A stretch of 64,000 nt of DNA from Corynebacterium sp. p3-SID1056. GTDB lineage: Bacteria > Actinomycetota > Actinomycetes > Mycobacteriales > Mycobacteriaceae. Positions 34,009 through 42,078 of this stretch are shown here, piece by piece. The notes below the pieces were generated by a model. The model worked only from the letters and a program-made list of their open reading frames with translations. It ran no database searches and was not told the DNA's origin. Position 1 is the stretch's first letter; each line of letters begins with the position of its first letter. Made by a program: the position numbers and the translations under genes. Location of the stretch: positions 248,001 through 312,000 of the forward strand of contig NZ_JALXXL010000002.1 of the NCBI RefSeq assembly GCF_025152525.1. The letters run 5' to 3'.

Positions 34009-35361
34009 TTAGACTCCTGGAACGTATACCGGTAGGAAGCCCATGCCAACGAGCCACGAAAGCAGGATCATTGGCAGGACGAAATACATAATCAGCGGGA
34101 CAAACATTTTGGTCGGGTTGGCGTCGGCCATCGCGGCGGACAGGTAGATCGGCGCGCCGACGGGCGGGGAAGCACCTTCGGTTGCGGTGCACAGCAGCAC
34201 TGCCACGATCGCGATGGTTGGGTCGATCCCAACGGCGGTGAGTGCGGCGACGGCGGGCGCGCCGACTGCAGCTGCGGTGGCGGTAGAGGAAAGCGGGGTT
34301 GCCACGATGACAGCGAGTACACCGACGACGACAAGCATCGCCCACTTGGGAAGGTCGAAAGCGCTCAGGGTGTTGGAGAGCTGATCGCCGACGCCAAGCT
34401 CCTCCATGATCGCCGCAGCGGCGAGTGCAGCGAAGAGGGAGATGCCAACCGTCGCAAAGCTCGGTAGGTCGCGCACGATCTGAGCGCGGAACTGCGCATT
34501 GTTGCGTCGGATGCGGCCAGCACCCTCGATCAGCGCGATTACGGTGATGAGAATGGGGACCCAGACGATGATCGAAATAGCTTTGACGCCGTCTTCGCCA
34601 ACGCCGGTGGACTCTTTGAGCCACGACGCGACGGGCCCGATAGTCAGCAGTACCGGGATGAGAATGCCCAGGAAAATGGACGGGGAGCGCCAGCCTTGCT
34701 GCCACGCAGTGCTGAAGGGCACGATGTTTTCTGATGGAGTCCGCGGAATGTTGTCTTTTCGCGTCCAGTACCAGACGACAATCAGTCGGTAGAGGACCGC
34801 GTAGGCACCGGCGCAAGCAAGGGTGACGTACACCTGGCTTGCAGAAGAGGCCGCTGCCGCGGGCATTGCCAGGATGATAAACATTGTGGAGTTTGGCGGA
34901 AGCGCAACTCCGAGCCCAGAGTTACCAGCAACAAGAGTCGCAGCGCGATTGGAAGAAAAACCAGTCTGCTTCATCCACGGGATGGTGACGGAACCGACCG
35001 TTGCCGAGTTGCCGGCGGTCGACCCGGCAATGAGGCCCATCATGGCGGAAGACAGGGTCGACACATACCCCGCGCCGCCGCGCAGCCTGCCGAAGATTGA
35101 GTTCAAGATGGTAATCAAGCGGTCGATCAAACCGGTGGACTGGACGATTATCCCCATAAAGACGAAGGCCATGCCAGCGAAAGTGACTTCGGAAGAAATT
35201 GCGCTGGTGATGCCGTGCCAAAGGAGCTGGGGTGCGTCTTTCCCGCCGAACAGGGCGACGCCGAGCAAGCCGAGCAGGAGCGCCTCAGCGATATCGCGCT
35301 TGAGGACAACGTTGATCAACACCGTGATCGCGATGAAGACGAACAACGCTAGTATGCCCAT
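34009..35361 (-). CDS. TRAP-like large permease (DctM family)
   Basis: A 450-residue membrane protein with about 12 hydrophobic segments. The segment GGAGYVSTLSSAMMGLIAGSTAGNSATVGSVTIP (in pieces) matches the DctM pattern 'RGG...GSA.A..A..G...IP', repeated in the second half as ATPLSSTATAAAVGAP. It takes up an organic acid with ions; a solute-binding protein is not encoded next to it. Neighbouring 2-hydroxyacid dehydrogenase and GntR genes suggest lactate, glycolate or a related acid. The start follows GAAAGGAATG, with palindromic operators ~45 bp upstream. Confidence 0.75.
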   Translation of the reverse strand: MGILALFVFIAITVLINVVLKRDIAEALLLGLLGVALFGGKDAPQLLWHGITSAISSEVTFAGMAFVFMGIIVQSTGLIDRLITILNSIFGRLRGGAGYVSTLSSAMMGLIAGSTAGNSATVGSVTIPWMKQTGFSSNRAATLVAGNSGLGVALPPNSTMFIILAMPAAAASSASQVYVTLACAGAYAVLYRLIVVWYWTRKDNIPRTPSENIVPFSTAWQQGWRSPSIFLGILIPVLLTIGPVASWLKESTGVGEDGVKAISIIVWVPILITVIALIEGAGRIRRNNAQFRAQIVRDLPSFATVGISLFAALAAAAIMEELGVGDQLSNTLSAFDLPKWAMLVVVGVLAVIVATPLSSTATAAAVGAPAVAALTAVGIDPTIAIVAVLLCTATEGASPPVGAPIYLSAAMADANPTKMFVPLIMYFVLPMILLSWLVGMGFLPVYVPGV

Positions 35362-35401
35362 GCCTCATTCCTTTCAAGTAGCAAAAAGTGATGTGAAGCA
35401 C

Positions 35402-35420
35402 GTTACCGGTAACATGTTAC
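35402..35420. promoter_or_regulatory. Overlapping GTTAC/GTAAC palindromes before the TRAP-like operon
   Basis: GTTACCGGTAAC (35402-35413) and GTAACATGTTAC (35409-35420) are both perfect 12-bp palindromes sharing the middle half-site, so three half-sites lie at 7-bp steps. They end about 40-60 bp upstream of the leftward permease start, a typical operator position. The GntR protein at 32987 is a candidate ligand. Confidence 0.6.
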
Positions 35421-35629
35421 AGCGCGCAGTTTTTTCGCTAATTACCCTCCTGTGGGGGTGGAAGCGGAGAGGGTGTTGGGAACTGTCGTGGCTTTCATGG
35501 GGGACGCAGCGGGTTCGCCGGGCCGTTGACGGTGCGTAGTGTGAACGGAAAACGGGAATTGGGGCTGCGTGGCGTCGGCAAGCGAGAGCTTGGAGAGGTG
35601 AATGGACTGAGCGTTTATGCTTGGGCGTT

Positions 35630-36775
35630 ATGCGTGCGCTCGATCGATTTCGGAACTTCCTGATCATGGCCGGTGGATTCATCGGACCGTTTCAGGGGCA
35701 GTCGATCGCGGTGGTGCTGCCGGAGTTCGCGGCGGACTTTGGGATTACGCTGCGGCAGGCGTCGCTGACAATGACAGCGTTTTTAATGTCTTTCGCCACG
35801 GCCATGCTGTTTTCCACCTACCTGGTGCGCAACCTGCAGCCGGCGAAGGTGGTGCGCTGCGCATTTGGCGTGATCGCGCTCGCAGCTGTTGTGCTCGCGC
35901 TGACCCCGAAGTGGTGGCTATTCGTCGTGGCGTTCATAGCCGCCGCGCTTGCCAACGCCTTTACGTCCCCGTTGCTCCAACTCATCCTCAAAGCGATGAC
36001 GCCCGAGGACGAGCTAGGCAAAGCGCTCGGCACCTATCAGGCGATGCAATCCTGCGGTCTGTTCTCCGCGCCGCTGCTTGCCGGGCTGAGCGTGCAATTT
36101 GCCAGCTGGCGAGCAATGTACGTGGTGCTGTTCTTCCTTGCGCTCACCATCGTGGTGACCGGCTTGCCGTCGACGCCGCCGGCAGGCGCGGGCGGACCTC
36201 GCGGAGGTCGCCTGCTCAGCTGGCCTGTGGTGCGTGCGTCGCTGACGCTTCTGACTATCGGTACCTGCGTCATCGGGTTTGGGTTCCTGCTCGCCCTTTA
36301 TGTCGGTGATCGCTTCGACGCCGACCCGGCACTGCGCGGCGTGGTGGTGATGGCCGGCGGGTTTACCTCCTTCATCTTCGCCCGCTGGGTAGGCTCGCTC
36401 GCCGACCGCTTCGGTGCACGCATGGTGATCGCTGGCGGACTGGTTGTCGCTGCCGTGGCGTTTATTGGAATCGGTGTGATGCCGTCGCTGATCCTGGTCG
36501 CCGTGCTGTGGGGCGTGGCCGTACTCGCCGCGCAAGGCACGCAGATTTCCATCAACGTGCTCACCCTGCGCGCGCCGGGCGGTGCGCAGATCCTGTCGAC
36601 CGTCCAGGCGTTCCGGTTCTACGGCAACGCGCTGACCCCGCTCGTGTTCCTGCCGATCTACAGCGCGGCTGGGGCGTGGGTGTTTGCGGTGGCGGCAGCG
36701 GTGCTGCTGGCGATGAGTGCGGTGACTGTGGCGGGGGTTGGTGGGGTGGGGCGCGTTCGCGGTACGAACGTGTAG
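35630..36775 (+). CDS. MFS transporter
   Basis: A 381-residue carrier with about 12 membrane segments, starting RNFLIMAGGFIGPFQGQSIAVVLPEFAADFGIT, with the motif-A-like loop ARWVGSLADRFGARMVIAGG after helix 8. It is compact, as in the CynX/NimT or drug-efflux groups; the direction and substrate cannot be read. The ATG at 35630 has TATGCT at 35616-35621, eight bases before it, consistent with leaderless transcription. The TTG at 35621 is a less likely start. It stands alone. Confidence 0.75.
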   Translation: MRALDRFRNFLIMAGGFIGPFQGQSIAVVLPEFAADFGITLRQASLTMTAFLMSFATAMLFSTYLVRNLQPAKVVRCAFGVIALAAVVLALTPKWWLFVVAFIAAALANAFTSPLLQLILKAMTPEDELGKALGTYQAMQSCGLFSAPLLAGLSVQFASWRAMYVVLFFLALTIVVTGLPSTPPAGAGGPRGGRLLSWPVVRASLTLLTIGTCVIGFGFLLALYVGDRFDADPALRGVVVMAGGFTSFIFARWVGSLADRFGARMVIAGGLVVAAVAFIGIGVMPSLILVAVLWGVAVLAAQGTQISINVLTLRAPGGAQILSTVQAFRFYGNALTPLVFLPIYSAAGAWVFAVAAAVLLAMSAVTVAGVGGVGRVRGTNV

Positions 36776-36961
36776 ATAGGCCGGGGAAGTCATCTATCCT
36801 GCGGGTTTACTGTATTTTTCATGCGTGAGATGCGCTGCCTATCCCCTGAGCTTGTGAACTGTTCGAGGATATCGGATTCTTATGGTGCAAGTAACTAAAG
36901 GGTGCGCTGGGCGTCGAAAAGCAAGAAACCCAACGCACGACCTGAAAGGACGTTTGGGGAC

Positions 36962-38278
36962 GTGAATACCCTCGCCAACTTCACCACGAGAGTCGTGCAG
37001 AAATACCTGCCGGACGCGTTTGTGCTCGCAATTTTCCTCACCATCATTGTGATTCTGGCCGCGCTCGGTCTGACGGACTCCGGTCTTACGGAGGTCATCG
37101 GGTACTGGGGTGACGGATTTTCCAACCTGTTCGTCTTTGCCATGCAGATGGCGCTCGTGCTGCTGACAGGTTTTGTGCTCGCGCTCAGCCCGGTAGTGGA
37201 GAGGCTGCTGGGTATGCTCACCGATATTCCGAAAAAGCCGAACCACGCGTACGCGCTCACCGCCGTCATTTCCTTTGTGTGCTGCTACCTGAATTGGGGC
37301 CTCGGACTCGTTGTTGGTGCGCTGGTAGCCCGCGAAATGGGCAAAAAGATTAGGGGCGTGCACTTCCCGCTCGTAGTGGCTGCTGCCTACTCCGCGGAGA
37401 TTGTGCGAGGTCCCTCTTCCGCAATTCCCGTCGTGATGGCCACGCCCGACAACTTCTTGTACGACAAGGTCGGACTCATCCCGATCACTGAGACGCTGTA
37501 CAGCTGGTGGAACCTAACGATCACCATTGCCATCTTCGCGGCCATCGTTGGGTTCTACCTGGTCATGCGTGTACCTGAGGAAGAGGCCGTTGGCTTCGTC
37601 GATACCGTCGATGAGGAACATGTGCACGACGAGCCGGAAGGCGAGTTGACCTTCGCAGAACGCTTGGACAACTCCCGCGCCCTGCTCATGTTGTTAGGTG
37701 TCCTGCCGCTGGCATACCTGGTGATGTACTTCGTCGAGGAAGGCTTCAACATCAACCTCAACACGGTAATCCTCATCTTCCTCACGCTCGCCTTGTTCGC
37801 ACACCGCAGCGTGAAGGAATTCCTCAACGCTGTGCAAGAAGCCATTACTTCCACCCGCGGCATCATTTTGCAGTTTCCGCTCTACGCCGGTGTCGCCGGC
37901 ATCATGAGCGAATCAGGACTGGTAGAAACCTTCTCCAACGCGTTCATCTCCATCGCCAACAGCACCACCTTCCCATTGCTGACCTTCCTATCCGCAGGTC
38001 TGGTCAACGTGTTTATCCCTTCCGGTGGCGGCCAGTGGGCGATTCAAGGTCCCGTCATGCTGCAAGCCGCCGAGGCGATGGGTGCAAGCATCCCGCAAAC
38101 GATCATGGCATTCGCCTGGGGCGACTCCTGGACCAACCAGATTCAGCCTTTCTGGGCACTCCCATTGCTGGGCGTAGCCGGCCTCAACGCGCGAAGCATC
38201 ATGGGCTACTGCATCCTTTGGCTCGTGATCACCGGGGTGATCATCTGCGCTGGGTTTACGCTGCTGACCTTGCTATAA
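36962..38278 (+). CDS. atoE: Short-chain fatty acid permease (AtoE family)
   Basis: A 438-residue membrane protein that, from memory, aligns over its length with E. coli AtoE: TRVVQKYLPDAFVLAIFL, GYWGDGFSNLFVFAMQMALVLLTG, CYLNWGLGLVVGA, FINPSGGG-like FIPSGGGQWAIQGP and GDSWTNQIQPFWALP. It imports acetoacetate or other short-chain acids. The GTG at 36962 gives the same N-terminus as AtoE and follows GAAAGGA; an upstream GTG at 36902 would add 20 basic residues. It is not next to an ato CoA-transferase. Confidence 0.88.
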   Translation: MNTLANFTTRVVQKYLPDAFVLAIFLTIIVILAALGLTDSGLTEVIGYWGDGFSNLFVFAMQMALVLLTGFVLALSPVVERLLGMLTDIPKKPNHAYALTAVISFVCCYLNWGLGLVVGALVAREMGKKIRGVHFPLVVAAAYSAEIVRGPSSAIPVVMATPDNFLYDKVGLIPITETLYSWWNLTITIAIFAAIVGFYLVMRVPEEEAVGFVDTVDEEHVHDEPEGELTFAERLDNSRALLMLLGVLPLAYLVMYFVEEGFNINLNTVILIFLTLALFAHRSVKEFLNAVQEAITSTRGIILQFPLYAGVAGIMSESGLVETFSNAFISIANSTTFPLLTFLSAGLVNVFIPSGGGQWAIQGPVMLQAAEAMGASIPQTIMAFAWGDSWTNQIQPFWALPLLGVAGLNARSIMGYCILWLVITGVIICAGFTLLTLL

Positions 38279-38308
38279 GAGGCGCTTTGGCGCATTACAC
38301 TCGAATAC

Positions 38309-39283
38309 ATGGGAATTGAATTTGAGCAGGCGACGTTTCGAGGCACCGCCTACCAGGTCGAGGACCTCGATTCCGTCTCCGTGCTTTTCCATGGGGAAGA
38401 TAAGCGCGGCATCTACCGGCTGAGCTTTGCTAACGGGGAAGCCTACGTCGGGCAGGCAGAGAACGTGGTTCGCCGCTTTGCCGACCACCGACGCCGCTGG
38501 GACGACATCGTAGGCTTCGAATTCTTCCCCGTCCCCGGACCCGAGCCGCTGCTCGCTGCGGAGAGGATCCTCATCGCGGAGACGGAGCGTACATGCTCAC
38601 TCCGTAACGTGGTGGACACCAAGCGCCCGCGCGGCGAAAAAGACTACGTCATCGAGGTCAGCGAGGGCAGTAGTGTGTCGCTCCCTTGGGATCGCGCGAA
38701 GCGAAAGACACTTGCCGACGGCTCGCTGCCGAAATTCTTTCAGTTGGCTCGCCGACCGGACTACTTCTTTACCCGGGAGATCGCAGGTTGGTTTATTCAC
38801 CAGACCATCCCCGACCCGTTAGCCACTCGGGGCAAGCTGTGGACGGTGTCCTGCTTACCGTCGACAAATAAGCGGCGTGATTACTTCCGCACCTTCTGCA
38901 TCAGTGTGGGGAATATCGAAGTGATGGTCGGGGACATTCACGGCGGTGAGCTGCCCCTAGTGTGGATCAATACCGAGCGAAACGAAGAATACGCAAAGTA
39001 CCAGGGGAGTCACCACGGGTGGGAAGTGGGTTATGGAGAGTATCCGATCGCGGAAACGACGCGATGGATCTTCAATGCCTTCTACCTCTATGACGTCATC
39101 ATGGGGCAAGAAGAGTTTCCTGCTCTCGACGTGATGCTGGAAGGAGCATACGCCCTCAACGTGCGGATGATGCGTCGCGGCGGCACGATGTACCAGCGAT
39201 TCCACAACACAGAGTTGGGGGCTGACTTAATGGGTGCCGCCGCGAAGTGGGGGAACCCAGAGTGGCTTGGAACGGATACGTAA
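38309..39283 (+). CDS. GIY-YIG domain protein with an unknown C-terminal domain
   Basis: A 324-residue protein. Residues ~33-75 form a GIY-YIG nuclease-like core: GIYRLSF, then EAYVGQAENVVRRFADHRRRW with the expected Tyr-x-Gly and Arg, and Glu in AAERILIAETE. The remaining ~200 residues (an aromatic-rich region including WFIHQTIPDP and HHGWEVGYGEYPIAETTRW) are not a domain I know. It sits beside a DUF262 fragment and a broken Abi gene, so a defence role is plausible. TACACT at 38296-38301 lies 7 bp before the ATG, suggesting a leaderless mRNA. Confidence 0.65.
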   Translation: MGIEFEQATFRGTAYQVEDLDSVSVLFHGEDKRGIYRLSFANGEAYVGQAENVVRRFADHRRRWDDIVGFEFFPVPGPEPLLAAERILIAETERTCSLRNVVDTKRPRGEKDYVIEVSEGSSVSLPWDRAKRKTLADGSLPKFFQLARRPDYFFTREIAGWFIHQTIPDPLATRGKLWTVSCLPSTNKRRDYFRTFCISVGNIEVMVGDIHGGELPLVWINTERNEEYAKYQGSHHGWEVGYGEYPIAETTRWIFNAFYLYDVIMGQEEFPALDVMLEGAYALNVRMMRRGGTMYQRFHNTELGADLMGAAAKWGNPEWLGTDT

Positions 39284-39355
39284 TTGCTGCCGGTTGCTTC
39301 CTTTTACGCGCTAAGCTTTAACGTTCCGTGAAAGATGCAAACTTAGGCCCCTAAA

Positions 39356-39381
39356 CTTTAAGGTTCCCGAAAACCTTAAAG
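39356..39381 (-). terminator. Hairpin at the end of the DUF262 gene
   Basis: CTTTAAGGTT (39356-39365) and AACCTTAAAG (39372-39381) form a perfect 10-bp stem with a 6-nt loop that includes the gene's TAA. The left part of the sequence is repeated imperfectly at 39312-39333 (TAAGCTTTAACGTTCC against TAAACTTTAAGGTTCC). A terminator or a regulatory repeat. Confidence 0.5.
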
Positions 39382-40221
39382 GCTAGTGCTGTAAGCATGG
39401 GTGAAGCGTTTGAACTCTTCATACACATCCTTCTCGCGCGGCGTACGAGAATTCTTCGTCGTGAGATACCAGCGGATAAACGCCGAAGTCCGGAACTTCG
39501 CATTCATCTCGATGGGGTTCCACAAGTCCTCATAGAGCTTCTCCTGCACCTTCGGTGTGTGCCCCATCAGAATGAAGTTGCGCACCTTATCGGCCTCAGT
39601 CAGGTCCAAGCCCGTCGAGTTCAGCGACTCAAAGATTCGCTGCGGATCGTCATCTTTGTCCAGCTCAAGCAGCATTACCTGCAGCTTTTCGACGGCTCCC
39701 CAAATCTCATCCGCCGTATATTCCGTCACGCGCAGCCGGTCTTGGAAGTATTTGAAGTTCGCCGTAATATTCGACGCCGCCACGTACCCTGACGGTTCCC
39801 CAAACAGTGCGTCATACGCCTTCTTGTCGTCTTTGACCGGCTTGAGCTTGAACCGGACCTCCTGCCGTTGATCACCGATCATGAGGAAGGAATCGACAAT
39901 CTTCACACCCAAGGAGTCGTCATCAGCCTGGATGTCCCCGTTCTCGATCGCCTTCGACAACGCGAGCATCAAGATGCTCACGGTGGTGAGGCGCTGCTGG
40001 CCGTCGATAACTAACCACTCAAACGACGTCCCGCCGCCCACAATCGCACCAAAGAAGTGAGCCTCCCGCTCCTCACGAATAATCTCCTCCAAGTCATCGA
40101 AGAGCTGCTCGCACTGTTTCCGCTGCCAGTCGTAATTGCGCTGATATACGGGAATGATGAGCTCGCGGTGCTGGCCGTCAAACACTTGGATGATCGGGCG
40201 TGCGCCTTGCATGGAAACCAC
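39376..40221 (-). CDS. DUF262 (GmrSD N-terminal-like) protein, apparently truncated
   Basis: A 281-residue protein carrying the DUF262 nucleotide-binding/hydrolysis signatures IPVYQRNYDWQRKQCEQL and IDGQQRLTTVSILML, with FFGAIV between them and FESLNSTGLDLTEADKVRNFIL later. In GmrSD-type modification-dependent restriction enzymes this domain is followed by a DUF1524 HNH nuclease of ~250 residues, which is absent here: the frame ends at a hairpin. It is either a stand-alone short form or the remnant of a deletion. It probably initiates from its own promoter facing the interval 40222-40385. Confidence 0.65.
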   Translation of the reverse strand: MVSMQGARPIIQVFDGQHRELIIPVYQRNYDWQRKQCEQLFDDLEEIIREEREAHFFGAIVGGGTSFEWLVIDGQQRLTTVSILMLALSKAIENGDIQADDDSLGVKIVDSFLMIGDQRQEVRFKLKPVKDDKKAYDALFGEPSGYVAASNITANFKYFQDRLRVTEYTADEIWGAVEKLQVMLLELDKDDDPQRIFESLNSTGLDLTEADKVRNFILMGHTPKVQEKLYEDLWNPIEMNAKFRTSAFIRWYLTTKNSRTPREKDVYEEFKRFTHAYSTSL

Positions 40222-40297
40222 CTTGGTCGTTGTAGGTGCGGTCGGCCTCAGTGTAGTTGGGGAAATTCGGCGCGATCATCGCTTACGGTGGGTCGTG

Positions 40298-40390
40298 TTG
40301 ACTCAATGTTGAAATCCACGTATCTTTGAGTCATCAAGCCGCAAGGCAAATAGGCTCTGGCCCCCGAGAAATCGGGGGCCATCTTTTATT
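40298..40390 (+). ncRNA. Possible small transcription unit: promoter-like sequence plus terminator
   Basis: TTGACT (40298-40303), a 17-bp spacer and TATCTT (40321-40326) make a good housekeeping-type promoter. Only about 25 bp past the expected start lies a perfect 10-bp hairpin, TGGCCCCCGA (40358-40367) and TCGGGGGCCA (40372-40381), loop GAAA, followed by TCTTTTATT, a strong terminator on this strand. No protein frame lies between. It would give an RNA of ~50-60 nt converging on the broken Abi-like gene. It could instead be only a terminator plus a chance promoter. Confidence 0.4.
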
Positions 40391-41204
40391 CTCTTGGTAT
40401 CGGCGACGTGGCCAATACGTTTGGTATCCATTTCTGGTTCTTAAACCAATCCCCTAACTCAGGATTGATTGCGCGGAGCAATTCGATGCAGTCTCGGTGC
40501 GCATTCTGAATTCTGTTTTGGTCTTTGACTAGCGGGCGTCGGTGGGTAGCTCGGTTTCGTAATTCTTTGACTGCTAGCGCCTGGCCTTGGAAACGCCTGC
40601 GATTAGTGGAGTTTTGGCCATAGGGCGAGAGATTCGGCTCAAGCGCTTCATTCCAGAGAACAACGCGAGCATTACGTTCGCCCGCATGTGGCTTGGGGAG
40701 AAGATGCACCCACTGACCGAATGTCAGCCCCGCTACGTAATCATCATGCGTGGGCGTTTCGGTGCCCGGTTGAATTTCAGCCATGCTCGCAAGCGCAATG
40801 CCATTCTTGTTTGTGGTTATTTCGGCCAGTTTGCCCATCGGGTACAAGAGTCATTCTGGCGACCCGCAACGTGATGGGCTCGTATTCCATTGGGAGAATC
40901 CGTGATCCATGAAATTGCGTAGTTGGATTTCGACTTCACAAGCAGAGCGGTCTACAGCAGCAGCCACATCTCCATTCCAAATGTAAAGGCGAGCAGCCAA
41001 GATGAGAACCTCTGTCTCAGCGTCAGCGTACTGTGCGGCTAAATGCAGATAAGTTGTCTTTCTTGGCTCCGGGAGCGCCTCTAAGATCAGCGCCGCTTCT
41101 TTGGCAGACACCTCGTTTGTAGAAAAGTGCATCAGTCCCCCATGACCCCGATTGAGAAGGCGTGCCAGTGCCCCAACACGTCCCGCTTCTTTAATAGTTT
41201 TCAT
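40386..41204 (-). pseudogene. Abi-like (HEPN) gene interrupted by an in-frame TGA
   Basis: Two adjacent frames, 40851-41204 and 40386-40847, are in the same register and separated only by TGA (40851-40853) plus one codon, so they are one 272-codon gene with a nonsense mutation. The first part ends with the Abi-like pattern ARLYIWNGDVAAAV...EVEIQLRNFM. The second has LTFGQWVHLLPK, an LWNEAL segment, and the HEPN RNase motif RNRATH (R-N-x3-H). Abi/HEPN proteins act in phage abortive infection or as toxins. Readthrough or TGA recoding cannot be excluded, but inactivation is the simplest reading. Confidence 0.75.
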
Positions 41205-41326
41205 TTAACTTACAACACAGACCAGCGGATACGCTCAATTGCTCATCTGAACGTTCATCCGGGGGCCGAGCTGTTCCATTTATCGACGTCCCCTCCGCCT
41301 CCCCCGCAATCTTTCGAACAATTACG

Positions 41327-42004
41327 CTATTCGGGGCTGCTCAGCCCCGATTTCCATGCTGCGAGCGGGTACTTTGCGTTGAACGGCGTGTAGTTGACGG
41401 TGTATGTGCCCTCGGTAATCGGAGCCTGATAGCACTGCACCCCACTGGTGGTTTGCCCGGGGAGAACGGAGCCGTCCCAGCGCGGAAATGCGGAAGGCTG
41501 CGAGTACTCCATCTTTTGCCCAGTTGGGGTGATAAGCGAGAAGTTGCTAGCCGAGAGCCATGTTTCGTAGTCCATGCCGTTGAGGAAGGACACATCGTGA
41601 CATACGAGATCCTTGCCCTCGAAGCTTTTGCCCAGGTTGCGCAAGGGGCCGACGTAGACACGCTGCCCAACCACGTTGGCGGTTTCCCCGGTTTCCAGCG
41701 GGACAAGCTCGAAACTCTCCTTCGCCGGCGCTTCCCGATCCTGCAGCCGCGCCCCCTCCGGCTCAATGCTTTCGCCTGTGGCCCCGAACGTAGCCGGGGC
41801 TTCGCCCGCTTCCTTCGCTGCCGAAATCTTCTCGTCGACCATCCCGTGCGAAGGGAAGACCGCCGTCCCCTCCACCGTGGTCTCTTCGCTTCCCGACGCC
41901 CCGTCCTCCTCATCATCGGGGAGCAGGGCAAGCACCACGGCAAGCACAACAAATGCGACTGCCCCGGTCACCAGAAACTCTTTCAGTGTCAAGTCATCGC
42001 TCAT
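41327..42004 (-). CDS. Membrane-anchored hypothetical protein
   Basis: A 225-residue protein: a short cytoplasmic start (MSDDLTLKEF), one membrane helix (LVTGAVAFVVLAVVLALL, ~11-28), an acidic linker, and an extracellular domain of ~150 residues ending in strands (VQCYQAPITEGTYTVNYTP) with two cysteines (VCHDV, VQCYQ) that could form a disulphide. The domain resembles the DUF4352/beta-sandwich style, without a firm match. The ATG at 42004 follows GAAAGG. It lies 74 bp after the TAXI-TRAP permease gene on the same strand, perhaps in the same transcript. Confidence 0.6.
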   Translation of the reverse strand: MSDDLTLKEFLVTGAVAFVVLAVVLALLPDDEEDGASGSEETTVEGTAVFPSHGMVDEKISAAKEAGEAPATFGATGESIEPEGARLQDREAPAKESFELVPLETGETANVVGQRVYVGPLRNLGKSFEGKDLVCHDVSFLNGMDYETWLSASNFSLITPTGQKMEYSQPSAFPRWDGSVLPGQTTSGVQCYQAPITEGTYTVNYTPFNAKYPLAAWKSGLSSPE

Positions 42005-42078
42005 GCGTGGGCCTTTCGTCGGGGAATGCGTGGCCCCAGTGTGGCAGCAAACCGTGTGCGCTGCATCACGTTGCCGGG

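Noticed and set aside
33038-34816. A 592-codon minus-strand frame across the GntR gene and TRAP-like permease
   Set aside because: It runs antisense to the clearly recognisable GntR protein and out of frame through the permease genes.
40386-41204. Frameshift as the cause of the split Abi-like gene
   Set aside because: The two halves are in the same frame (the lengths and the 3-bp gap are multiples of three), so the lesion is a single stop codon, not an indel.
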